64,000 bases of DNA from Mytilus edulis (GCF_963676685.1 NC_092355.1:77343176-77407175); one strand, 5' to 3'. Numbered from the stretch's first letter, positions 39,910-49,934 are shown. The notes: generated by a model not told the origin, from the sequence alone. Numbers and translations are program-made.

Positions 39910-40417
39910 GTGTCATAGGGTGAAACTTGCACATTTATTTCTTATAATAGATCGGTATTAAATTGCCCATATTAATTTACTATGGTCAAGCGTGTTAAGT
40001 ATTTGTAGATTTATTGTTTTCATGATCTTTAGCAGACTATCTGATTGACCGTTAAATTTGATGTATGATTCCGCTGTTTTTTTTTTAGCTGTAGTCATTT
40101 CTAATTAGAAGCCGTATAATTTATGTTTCTGTTTGTTTATATTCTGTCCCTATACTTCTGTGATCTGGAGATGAATGACGATTTAATGTCGGAGAAATTC
40201 ATTAAGTAGCAAAGTCCCTGGCAATTATAAAAGTGGATGAATGTTGAGATTCGGGAGGATTAAAGATAGTTAGTGATAGAGAATGGACGTGTCTCTATAT
40301 TAACAATGTAATGTAATGGAAGTGTTCATATATATATGTGAACTTGTACATATTAAATATGTATATATGAATTTTTTTTTTTTAAAGCCAGTGCCTTAGA
40401 ATAGCTCTGTGACACTA
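39910..40417. mobile_element. MITE nested in the left Penelope arm
   Basis: The left Penelope arm is continuous with the right arm except for this about 505-bp block. Its ends AGTGTCATAGGGTG and AGCTCTGTGACACT are imperfect inverted repeats, and CTAG lies on both sides. Comparison with the uninterrupted right arm (ACTAGATATATTGAAG) supports a 3-4 bp target duplication, as in PIF/Harbinger-type MITEs. Confidence 0.65.
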
Positions 40418-41065
40418 GTTATAATGACAGATCTGCCATCATCAGGGGTCCAACCATACCTATTATTTGTTTATAAATGTTTTCATCAAATTAAAATACA
40501 TTGTTTTCTAAAATGATTCTCAACAAATGTATAAATACACTTGACTGGCGAAGAATTGACTTTAAAATTTTATTTGTCAAAACTGTCATAGGCTCGTTCA
40601 ACAGCAATCAATAGAACTTCTTGAGGTAGATTAGTAAACATCTGTGTTATATCATACGAAACCAAAAAGGCTATTTGCCATAGGTTTTATTAAATTTCTC
40701 AATGATATCAATGAACGATGTAGCATATCTTTTAAATGTGAAGACTGATAGGAATAAGAAAATAGTAATACTATCATAACCACTATCTTATAATTTCACT
40801 TTGAAATCAGTTAGATTGTTTATTAATTTGTTATGGTCAATAATTAAATTGTGTTTCTAATTTGCCGTATTTCTTCACCTTTGATAAATCCTCTGAATAC
40901 ATGCTGTGAATGAATTTATGTGCAGAAACAGACAAGAATTTGTTTCTTTAGAAAATATATTTCAAGGTCAAAAATGCCATATGTTGTAAATCTTTGACCT
41001 TTAATTACATCAAACAGGAAAAATTATATGAGTCTAAAAGATTGTGTAACAATACCGATAAATAG
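40384..41065 (-). pseudogene. Rearranged Penelope reverse transcriptase, left copy
   Basis: On the minus strand, 41005-40780 encodes the C-terminal part of the RT (a KGQRFTTYGIFDLE-type stretch, then HNKLINNLTDFKVKL and GYDS). This runs straight into 40740-40500, which encodes an earlier part (TSFIDIIEKFNKTYGK-like, then SYDITQMFTNLPQE and VERAYDSF). It then jumps from the start of the IGT motif to the 3' tail at 40440. The order is therefore C-terminal, then N-terminal, then tail: permuted, deleted, with stops. Confidence 0.75.
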
Positions 41066-41154
41066 ATGGAAAACAAAACACTAAAAAGTGTTGAATATCA
41101 TCGCACAAAGATGGAAAAACTGAACAGATGATATAAATTATACAATAATTGCAA

Positions 41155-41190
41155 ATATTTCGGCTCAACAAATGGCCTTCTTCGGTGTCA
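41155..41190 (-). ncRNA. Possible hammerhead-ribozyme-like core of a Penelope terminal repeat
   Basis: On the minus strand the sequence is CACCGAAGAAGGCCATTTGT TGAGCCGAAATATTTGC. It has the order C-x-G-A-x-G-A, a GGC...GCC stem and GAAA, as in hammerhead motifs reported in Penelope-like elements. The U of CUGANGA is C here, and stem III and the cleavage site could not be fixed, so it is probably degenerate. Confidence 0.35.
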
Positions 41191-41448
41191 AACGTTTTAC
41201 CAATACTGATATCAGATATATAATGTATAAGGTTCTACCAAAGTCCCGATTTTTTATTGAGTTTAAAGTAACATATATCTCTTAAATTGTTATAAAAAAC
41301 ATATTGTACGTCCAAACAATATCAATATAACATAAGATTTTCAATAATAACCGATTTCTTAAATTCTTTGAAAATGCTGAATCATGCTTACTTAAGTAGC
41401 TGTTTTAACGCATCGGGACTTTGGTAGCAAATAATTAGTATATATATA
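41191..41448. other. Centre of the inverted Penelope pair
   Basis: The 15-mer TACCAAAGTCCCGAT at about 41236 is inverted relative to ATCGGGACTTTGGTA at about 41417 and 42457. This is the junction where the two element heads meet. No coding capacity. Confidence 0.55.
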
Positions 41449-42350
41449 TCGTTAGGTTTATTTTCTAGGCACTTTATACATATTCTAACGCCTGGTATTT
41501 CTTAATCATAAGAAATCCGATGGACAAGGTATAATTTGTAGTTATCACTACACATCATAGGCAGAGATTATACATATATTAATTTCCAGTGATTGTATGC
41601 TTCTAAAAATAGATTAGCATCCTGCAATTATACTGAAGAGATGAGTAGATGATCATTTCTGTACACTAAAAAGAATACTTCGTGTATGTATCAGAGATCC
41701 TTGTTTAATTCCTACGACAAGGTAACACCTCCCGAAACGAAAGCTTATTTTTTATAAGCTAAAGTGAGAGGAGGGGACAAGGTCTCTGCGCAATGCTAGG
41801 CGGTGTTGTCGTAGAAGTTAGAAATAAAAAGTACAGGTTCAGCCCCGGCGCCGGGGAGGAAGTTACGAATCAAATCTACTCTAACATCGTTAGGTTGATT
41901 TTCTAGGCACTTTATACATATTCTAACGTCTGGTATTTCTTAATCATAAGAAATCCGATGGACAAGGTATAATTTGCAGTTGTCACTACACATAGGCAGA
42001 GATATACATATATTAATTTACAGTGATTTTATGCTTCTTAAAATAGATTAGCATCCTGTAATTATACTGAAGAGATGAGTAGTTGATCATTTCTGTAACC
42101 TAAAAAGAATACTTCGTGTATTGTATCAGAGATCCTTGTTTAATTCCTACGACAAGGTAACACCTCCCGAAACGAAATCTTATTTTTTATAAGCTAGAGT
42201 TAGAGGAGGGGATAAAGTCTCTGCACAATGCTAGGCGGTGTTGCCGTAGAAGTTAGAAATAAAAAGTACAGGTTCCAGCCCCGGCGCCGGGGAGGAAGTT
42301 ACGAATCAAATCTACTCTTACATCGTTAGGTTGATTTTCTAGGCACTTTA
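41449..42350 (+). repeat. 437-bp tandem repeat upstream of the Penelope RT (two units plus a partial third)
   Basis: TCGTTAGGTT(T/G)ATTTTCTAG starts at 41449, 41887 and 42323 (spacing 438 and 436). Each unit contains TCCTACGACAAGGTAACACC, which can pair with GGTGTTG(T/C)CGTAG downstream, and the GC-rich palindrome CCCCGGCGCCGGGG. The short flank AGTAGCTGTTTTAACGCATC GGGACTTTGG occurs on both sides. The position fits the tandem terminal repeats (pLTRs) of Penelope elements. Confidence 0.82.
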
Positions 42351-42417
42351 AATATATATATATATATATATACTTCCTCCCCGGCCCCGGGGATGGATAT
42401 ATATATATACTAACTAT

Positions 42418-43572
42418 TTGCTACCAAAGTTTACTTTAGTAGCTGTTTTGACGCATCGGGACTTTGGTAGCAAAATATCATTTAAATTTTTAACAAATGG
42501 TCAAAAATTAAGAGATGCACGATTAGGGAGAATTTATATTCTCCCAAAAATTCACCGTCTTGAAACAGAGACGTTTAAACAAATACAGCATGATGAATTA
42601 AATGAATTAAATATAATTCCACCTGGCAGACCAATTATATCACAGTGTGGTTCTGTAACTGAACTTATAGGTCATTACGTTGACTATTTTCTTATACCAA
42701 TAGTTCAAAATCAGTCTACATATATAAACGATACTACATCGTTCATTAATATCATTGAGAAATTAAAACCTATGGCAAACAGCCTTTTGGTTTCATATGA
42801 TATAACACAGATGTTTACCAATCTACCTCAAGAAGCGTTATTGAGTGCGGTTGAACGCGCCTATGACAGTTTTGACAAATCAAACTTCTAAGTCAATGCT
42901 CCGCCAGTCAATGTATTAATACATTTGTTGAGAATTCTTTTAGAAAACAATGTATTTGAATTTGATGGGAAAATTTACGAACAAGTAATAGGTACGGCAA
43001 TTGGTGCAGTTCCTTCACCGGAAATCTGTGACATACTTATGTTTGAAATAATGAATCAAATTATTTCTGCATTTCAATATAAAGACAAAATATTCTATCA
43101 TGGCAGATATAGAAACGATGGATTCATAACATATGATGGAACATCAGATGAAATTATAGATTTTTTTCGTCTAGCAAATGATTATAACCCCTTATTAAAG
43201 TTCACCTATGAAATCAAAAACGATAAAATGTCGTTCTTGGATGTTGATGTAATTAAAGGTCAACGATTTACAACATATGGCATCCTTGACCTTGAAATAC
43301 ATTTTAAAGAAACAAATTCTTATCTGTTTCTGCACAGAAATAGCTGTCACCCACAGCCTGTATTCAGAGGATTTATTAAAGGTGAAGCAATACGGCAAAT
43401 TAGAAATACAAGTGACCATAACAAATTGATAAACAATCTAACTAATTTCAAAGTGAAATTATTAGATAGGGGTTATGATAACGCTGAAATAGATGATAGT
43501 ATTACTCAATACAATATTCAATACAATATTTTTATTTTCCAAATTAAAGGGCCCATTAAGAGCACAACATGA
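42418..43572 (+). pseudogene. Penelope-like reverse transcriptase, right copy (broken)
   Basis: One forward frame with a single TAA at 42889-42891. Penelope RT blocks appear in order: GRIYILPKIHRLE, PPGRPIISQCGSVTELIGHY VDYFL, LLVSYDITQMFTNLP, IGTAIGAVPSPEICDILM, a position where Y-x-D-D is expected reading YRNDGF, then FLDVDVIKGQRFTTYG, RNSCHPQPVFRGFIKGEAIR and FKVKLLDRGYDNAE. The catalytic YxDD has lost one Asp (YRND), so the enzyme is dead even apart from the stop. It breaks off near 43570 and continues after the LINE fragment at about 44505. The usual C-terminal GIY-YIG nuclease is not seen. Confidence 0.85.
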
Positions 43573-43599
43573 CATAAACATTACAGAGTGATTAAAGAA

Positions 43600-44508
43600 A
43601 CATAAAATAATAATTGAAATTCAAATGCATGAAGAAAGGATCAGTGGTCAAGGGGAGATAATTTTGATATATTTTAGAGTATCTAACTAATTTTCTGATT
43701 TTCTTAGTTGCAGGCCTTTATCCAGGTATGCACATAAAATAGATAGAAATCTGCTATATTCATTAATCATGATCCATGAAAAAAGATCATTTATATTTAA
43801 ACTATCTAAACTGGGGTATTTTTTTATATAATCAGTGATATCTCTTCTGAGGTTATTGTAAATAGGGCATTCCAGAAGAAAGTGCATTTCATTTTCAATA
43901 CAATTTGTATTACAATATAAACATATCCTCTCATGTCGAGGTAATATTTCATATTTACCACATACATTGGTAATTCGTTCATGTCTGCCAGTTTCTATTC
44001 TTAAACAGTGATTGCTAAGTCTGTATTTTGTTAATAAATGTTTTTGTGGGTGCTTTAAATCTAAATAATTTTCATAGTCAAATGACTTTTTGAATGAAAA
44101 ATAAGTGTCCAATTTGCCTTGATTCTGTAAATAAAAATCTCGCATTTTCTCCCAATCATTTTGAAAATTTAATTTGAGCTGTTTTTTCAATAAGTTTTTA
44201 AATTTATTTTTTCCTAGATTTTTACATATATTTAGGTCAATACCCAATTTTTCACTGTAGAAAATGATATTAGAGAGCCATGAATTATTAGAACTGGTTT
44301 GACCTTTACTTTCTATCATTTTTAACTCAGCATAAGCATTTTTCAATAAATCAGATGGAGAATTCTCTAGTCTATGCCAATACATAAACATATGTGTTAG
44401 CAAATTTATATAAAGAGGATATCTACCCAATTCAGACAGGACTGCTACATTTGTGCACATTACTGATGCTTTATCAATTGATCGTACTGATTTATTACAA
44501 CAAAACAA
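43600..44508 (-). pseudogene. LINE ORF2 C-terminal fragment nested in the Penelope copy
   Basis: A 273-codon minus-strand frame (43687-44508) without an RT domain. It carries the conserved C-terminal end of LINE ORF2 proteins: LTKYRLSNHCLRIETGRHER, then the CCHC-type RICLYCNTNCIENEMHFLLE CP and IYNNLRRDI. Upstream about 150 residues resemble the linker after the RT thumb. It is 5'-truncated, as is usual for LINE insertions; 43600-43686 is probably its 3' UTR. The frame has no internal stop, so this insertion may be younger than the Penelope copy it splits. Confidence 0.78.
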
Positions 44509-44965
44509 ATCTAAAGAGAAGCAAAGTATTCCGTTAGTTTTAATAACTTAATATAATCCATATATACGTAAAATAAAGAAACGTATAATGAAACACTGGC
44601 ATTTATTACAGTTCGACGAAGACTGTGTACAAATATTCAATACAGCACCAATAGTTGCGTATAGCAAACATAAAAGTATTGGAGATATGCTTAGTAGATC
44701 AAAGTTAAAGACTTTAACATTAAACTGACAGTTGGACCCCTGATGATGGTAGATCTGTCATAATAACTAGATATATTGAAGAAGAATTAAAATATAAATA
44801 TATCAATATAAACATGAATAATTTTCATATTTGTTTATATTCAAATAATGCATCTTAAAATGACCATCCCAAGCTTAACTACCGAAACACGAAATTGATA
44901 TTTGTGTCGGGTCCTATCTGCAATATGGGATGCGTGGTTGCATGTGTGTTTTATTATAACAAAAT
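44505..44965 (+). pseudogene. Penelope element 3' portion after the LINE insertion
   Basis: The frame KSKEKQSIPLVLIT*YNPYI, RKIKKRIMKHWHLLQFDEDC and IFNTAPIVAYSKHKSIGDML SRSKLK is the post-RT region of Penelope proteins (hW..L, f...P.vay.k.ksi.d.L). One in-frame stop (TAA in LIT*YNPY). The tail CCCCTGATGATGG follows at 44733. Confidence 0.75.
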
Positions 44966-45109
44966 ATATATCACATTTTTGAGTGCAGGTCACAATGTAA
45001 AAACTAATAACAGCACAACAATGCTTTAAAGGATATTTATAAGAATTTCGAAATTAAAAGCTTTTTATTTCTGTAGCAATTCTTTCTATAAAACGTTATC
45101 AATTTTTTG

Positions 45110-47300
45110 CAGGCCTCGGTGACTGCAAAATAGACAATTGTTCGTTGGACTTTTATTTTGGGAGCGAGATTATTTTTTTTTATCTTTTGTTGAAGTGAAT
45201 ACTGAAGCCATTGATTTAGAGGAAGGAATATGTTCTGAAAAAGGAAATCACCAATTCACCAACATTCCTACTGACTCCATTTTCAGAAAACGAAATCTGT
45301 AACAAACATAAACTTTTAGCCACCGCTTTACAAGCAGAGCCAAATACAATGAAAGTCCCAACTATGTATTGGCTTCCGAAGCTACACAAAACCCCTTACA
45401 AATATAGATTTATTTCGTCTTCAAACAATTGTTCAACTACTAAATTGTCTATTCTTCTTACCAGCACACTTGGTATAATTAAAAACCTGATAATAAATTG
45501 TTCAAATAAGGCTTTCGAAAATAGTGGAATAAATTACTTTTGGAGTGTCAAGAACTCGTTGGAAGTACTTGATAAATTGCATGCTTATATTGGTGATTTT
45601 GAATCTGTTCAAAGTTTTGATTTTTCTACCCTGTATACCACATTGCCTCACATTCTCATTAAGAAAAAATTCACACACCTAATTAAATGGGCATTCAAAA
45701 AATCAGAATGTGAATATATATCTTCAAACTCTTTTAGGTCATTTTTTAGTAGCAATAAACAAAAAAACTATGTTAATTGGACATGCTTTGATACTATATA
45801 TGCCCTTGAATTTTTACTAGATAACATTTTTGTTCGCTTTGGGGATTCCGTATATCGTCAGATTATCGGAATTCCAATGGGGACTAACTGTGCACCACTT
45901 ATTGCGGACCTGTTTTTGTATTGTTATGAGTTACAATTTATGACAAAAATAAGCAAAGACCCATCGAAACAACATTTGATAAACAAATTTAATAATACTT
46001 TTAGATATTTGGATGATATTTTGGCTCTCAATAATGACGACTTCAGTATGTATATTAATGAAATTTATCCTGTTGAACTTACTTTAAATAAAGCTAATAC
46101 TAACAATGACCACTGCCTTTTTCTCGATCTTGATATCTATATCACTAATGGAAAGCTGAATACTAAAATTTATGATAAAAGGGATGATTTTTCTTTTTTA
46201 TCGTTAATTATCCGTTTTTAGATGGTGACGTTCCCTTGTCACCATCTTACGGTGTTTATATATCTCAACTTGTACGATTCGCTCGCGTATGTAACAATGT
46301 TTTAGATTTTAACGAGAGAAATTTATGTATTACTGAAAAATTATTACACAAGGGTTTTCGATATCACAAACTAGTCAAAACATTTACTAAATTTTATCAT
46401 CGGTATAAAGACATCATTCGTAGATATAGCTCAACATGCAGACTTTTAATACGTTCAGGTATTTCACATCCAATTTTTTATGGAAATATTCTTTATAAAG
46501 CACAAAGGTGTCAGTATTCACCTCAGAAACTTACAAAATCTTTGAATAGACTTATTAAGAAGTGATATAATTACGATACTGTTGTCAAGTCATTAAAGAT
46601 TGCATATTTTGGCGTTAATATTGAGTCACTGATAAGGTCTTTGCATCGGAACTAAACACATTTATTCTAAAAACAGTTGTTGGCATGACACAGGTTATGT
46701 TCTTCTCATATATGTTATGATGGTATGATACTAAACCCCTAACGGGAATGATTGTGCCTGATGTTCATATGATGAAATCATAATCTTTCAGTCAGTTTAA
46801 TTGAAGTCTGGAGCTGGCATGTAAGTTAACTGCTAGTAGTCTGTTGTTATTTATGTATTATTGTCATTTTGTTTATTTTCTTTGGTTACATCTTCTGACA
46901 TCAGACTCGGACTTCTCTTGAACTGAATTTTAATGTGCGTATTGTTATGCGTTTACTTTTCTACATTGGTTAGAGGTATAGGGGGAGGGTTGAGATCTCA
47001 CAAACATGTTTAACCCCGCCGCATTTTTGCGCCTGTCCCAAGTCAGGAGCCTCTGGCCTTTGTTAGTCTTGTATCATTTTAACTTTAGTTTCTTGTGTAC
47101 AATTTGTAAATTAGTATGGCGTTCATTATCAGTGGACTAGTATATATTTGTTTAGGGGCCAGCTGAAGAACGCCTCCGGGTGCGGGAATTTCTCGTTACA
47201 TTGAAGACCTGTTGGTGACCCTCTGCTGTTGTTTTTTAGTTGGTCGGGTTGTTGTCTCTTTGACACATTCCCCATTTCCATTCTCAATTTTATTTGTTAT
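45110..47300 (+). mobile_element. Second Penelope-like element with 3' tail, 5'-truncated
   Basis: Reverse transcriptase 45349-46565 followed by a tail to about 47300 (TCTGGAGCTGGCATGTAAGT, GCTAGTAGTCTGTTGTTATT, ...CCCGCCGCATTTTTGCGCCT, ...TTGACACATTCCCCATTTCC). The tail is the source of the solo fragments at 15660-15762, 30050-30390 and 47815-47975. The lineage (possibly the Naiad-like PLE group abundant in invertebrates) is a guess from the RT sequence. No N- or C-terminal GIY-YIG domain is visible here. Confidence 0.75.
45349..46565 (+). pseudogene. Reverse transcriptase with one frameshift (second Penelope-like element)
   Basis: The first frame (45349-46220) shows TMYWLPKLHKTPYKYRFISS, FDFSTLYTTLPH, QIIGIPMGTNCAPLIADLFL, the intact catalytic FRYLDDILAL and FLDLDIYITNGKLNTKIYDK. 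At about 46195, in a T-rich run, the frame shifts. The other frame resumes IVNYPFLDGDVPLSPSYGVY ISQLVRFARVC and runs to NRLIKK* at 46565. Sequence just upstream (about 45270-45348, FSENEICNKHKLLATALQAE) is in frame, so the protein began earlier. With a single indel and intact YLDD, this is a fairly recent loss. Confidence 0.85.
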
Positions 47301-47538
47301 TCTTCAAAATTTAATGCCAGGCGAGCCGCAGCCATTTTGAAAATTCAAAGTCAAAGATTACATTTTCACATGCTACTGATAATTTTTGATAAGTTTCATA
47401 AAGTTTGGACATTCTGAAGTGACAAATACATGTGTTTGACTCCAAACAAGTTTAAATTACTGTGAATAGTGCGACGAGCGATGTATGATATATATATTTT
47501 AATCATGACATTGTTCATTTTAGTTAAATGGAATGGAG
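47301..47538. other. Non-coding stretch
   Basis: No gene or repeat recognised. Confidence 0.4.
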
Positions 47539-48842
47539 TGTCTATTCGTCAGGCTAGCCGGACGAATAGTTAAAAATCTATATTTGTCCGGCCTTCCATT
47601 TGCGGATGCGAAAGTCTTAAATATCTATAAAAGTGTCATGTGGCGTGGAAAGTGCATGTCACGGATGAGGTGTCGAATATCAAACGCGCGTATGCAATGG
47701 ACGTTTTGAGAATTAAAGATCGAGATTTTCAAAGAAAACTAGAGAGAATGTGATTTCTTTAAACCATATTTTTTTTATATATTAGCTATAGTGACCCCAG
47801 AATAATACCGTATATATGTACTAGTATACATATTTTTTAAGGGGTCAGCGGAAGGACGCTTTCGGGTGCGGGAGTTTATCGCACATTAAAGACTCGTTGG
47901 TGGCCTTCGGCTGTTGTCTACTCTATGGTCGGGTTGTTGTCGCTTTGACACATTCCCCATTTCCTTTCTCAATTTTATATAGTATACACGAAAGCTTATA
48001 TGAATAAAGCCTGACATCAAACTGAAAATGCTGATTTACCCAATGGAGGCAAAACGCATTTGAATAATGAGTAACTCAAATATGCTTAGATGTATTATTT
48101 CTAAATTCTACTATAACGGAGATCTATTAACATGCAATGATATATCTTGACTCGAAATATGATACCAGGGTTGGGGTAACCCCTTTTTTATTCGATTTAA
48201 CTTAATTAACATTTGTTTTATATTTTTCTATCGTAAACACATTCTTACTTTTGGGAAAGGTTACACGTGCCTATCAGTCTCTCTTATTTTCTATGAGTAA
48301 AAAATCGTTTCTGAACATCATTTGACGACCTGATTTGAACCAAACTTCAATAAAACAATAAATTCAGAATCTTCTTTTGGAATCAAAGATGTATATTGGC
48401 TATTGTTTATAGTGGTCAGACTCTTTACCTTACATGAAATTCATAGGTAGAACAAATAAAAAGATGAGAGTCTTGTTTGCCCTTGCCCCTATATAACTCC
48501 TATAGAATAAAAAAAAATCTGAATAAAATATATACTTTGTAATATATTCATTGGGATTTTGATTTGTTTTAATGAATGAATAAAAATAATTTGAACAATT
48601 TTTAGCCAAGTAACTAATTCAAAGGTGTATTTGCTGCATAGATGCTGATATGCGATTTTAGACTATATATTGCTCATAACTACTCAAAGCGTTTATTCGT
48701 CTCCTTAAATCACGATGCTGTTTTTTTATCATTATATTTTTAGCCTGACAAATATCAAAAGACCGTTAAAATGCTCTTTGTCCGGCTTGCCGGATGAATA
48801 GACATTTTTTTACTATTTATCCGGTAGCCGGACGAATAGCTA
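47539..48842. mobile_element. 1.3 kb inverted-repeat element with nested Penelope tail
   Basis: The left end GTCTATTCGTCAGGCTAGCC GGACGAATAG and the right end TATTTATCCGGTAGCCGGAC GAATAGCTAC (reverse strand) are inverted copies. Both carry a second inner pair (TTTGTCCGGCC, TTTGTCCGGCTTGCCGGATG). The interior contains a Penelope 3' tail fragment at 47815-47975 (+). No transposase frame. A related scrap GGCCGGACAAATAGCAACTG is at 57708. Confidence 0.65.
47815..47975 (+). repeat. Penelope-type 3' tail fragment
   Basis: GGGGTCAGCGGAAGGACGCT, TTCGGGTGCGGGAGTTTATC and GACACATTCCCCATTTCCTT match 47155-47290. Confidence 0.7.
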
Positions 48843-48939
48843 CTACCTAAAAGGAACGCTTATTTAGTAGAAGAAACATTTCTCAAGATAACTATATTTA
48901 TATTTCCGACGGCCTATGAATTGATTTAGATATACGGAA

Positions 48940-49800
48940 GATGTGGCATGAGGGCCAATGATACAACTCTCCACCTCAGTAACAATTTATAAAAGTAAAC
49001 CATTGTAGGTGAAGGTACGGTCTTCAACACGGAGCCATGGCTCACACCAAAGAACATGCTATAAAACGAGAAACACGTATGAACTACATACACAAAGGAG
49101 TAGGTTCAGTAAGACCCCTTTTTGGCCCCAAAATATAGCAGTTTGAAAAAAGTATGAACATGTAATCTTTTAGCTATTTACTGGAAAGTAGAATGCTTCT
49201 GCTACATAAATATGGGCTGTTTTTGACAAAACAATGCACATATATCGGGTACTAGCATCATTAAGTCATGCTAAATTACTGAAATCTTCACAATTTGAGC
49301 ATTTTAGTTAAATTTTAAACGGTTTCCGTCTAAAATGAAAGTGGCCGCATTCGAGTTCATTCATAATATTGAAATGTAAGTTGTATTTGATGATAATACA
49401 TAACATATATGAAGGTTGAGGATGAACACGGATGAGGCCACTTTCATTTTTGACAAAAAAACATCTGAAAAGTGACGTTTTTTGTCATATTTTATAGATT
49501 TTTCATATTTAAGCTTGAATCGGAGCGTTTTTAATTACTATATCAGTTAAAATTCTTTACAGAAACTAACTGAATCAATTTAAATAGACACTTAAGTGTT
49601 TAAAAAGTGTCCAAAATCTTTCGTTCGATAAACTGTAAATTTGAGGCCAAAATCGGCCGTTACCGGACCTACTCCTTTCCACTACAGTACATCAGATTCC
49701 TGACTTAGGACAGGTGCAAACATTTGCAGCGGGATTAAACGTTTTAATGGTACCAAACCTTCTCCTTTTTCTGAAACAATAGTATAACATCAAAAATCGA
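48940..49800 (+). repeat. D1-variant dispersed repeat split by a MITE
   Basis: 48940-49091 (GGAAGATGTGGCATGAGGGC, GAAGGTACGGTCTTCAACAC) and 49681-49800 (CAGATTCCTGACTTAGGACA, GGTGCAAACATTTGCAGCGG) are the two halves of one repeat copy; compare 54165-54420. The 49092-49680 block separates them. Confidence 0.65.
49092..49680. mobile_element. MITE with GGAGTAGGT terminal inverted repeats (589 bp)
   Basis: The left end AAAGGAGTAGGTTCAGTAAG and the right end read in reverse (AAAGGAGTAGGTCCGGTAAC) are about 85 percent alike and continue to TTTTGGCC on both sides. The flanks ACTACATACA (49083) and ACTACAGTACA (49681) look like an imperfect target duplication. No coding capacity. Confidence 0.75.
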
Positions 49801-49934
49801 AAAACTCACTATAAAATATCTATTGGAAGGCTTAACTCAAGCAATCATGCCTTATAAACAGTTTAATTATATTTGGATTTGGAAAGTAATTTGACAATGA
49901 TCTCCTAGAACAAGTCATAAGAATGAATCCAACT

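Larger units (their letters stand above)
39740..44965. mobile_element. Inverted (head-to-head) pair of Penelope-like elements
   Basis: The outer arms are inverted homologues. 44855-44965 (CCCAAGCTTAACTACCGAAA... GTGGTTGCATGTGTGTTTTA) matches the reverse complement of 39740-39850. 44765-44795 (CTAGATATATTGAAGAAGAA) matches the reverse complement of 39880-39912, and the tail CCCCTGATGATGG(T/C)AGATCT GTCAT lies at 44733 (+) and 40428 (-). The right half is a forward copy with tandem 437-bp repeats, RT and 3' end; the left half is a rearranged reverse copy. Nested insertions are listed separately. Confidence 0.75.

Noticed and set aside
41880-42380. CCCCGGCGCCGGGG as a CpG-island promoter
   Set aside because: The GC-rich part is only about 14 bp in each 437-bp AT-rich unit, too short for a CpG island.
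44728-44765. CCCCTGATGATGG...TCATAATAA as a hammerhead ribozyme core
   Set aside because: CTGATGA is present, but the following stem (TGG(T/C)AGATCTGTCA) is not followed by GAAA in either copy (44733 + and 40428 -).
46740-46800. CCTGATGTTCATATGATGAAATC as a hammerhead core in the second Penelope tail
   Set aside because: The core needs CUGANGA but reads CUGAUGU, and no stem III with a cleavage site could be drawn. Left unassigned.
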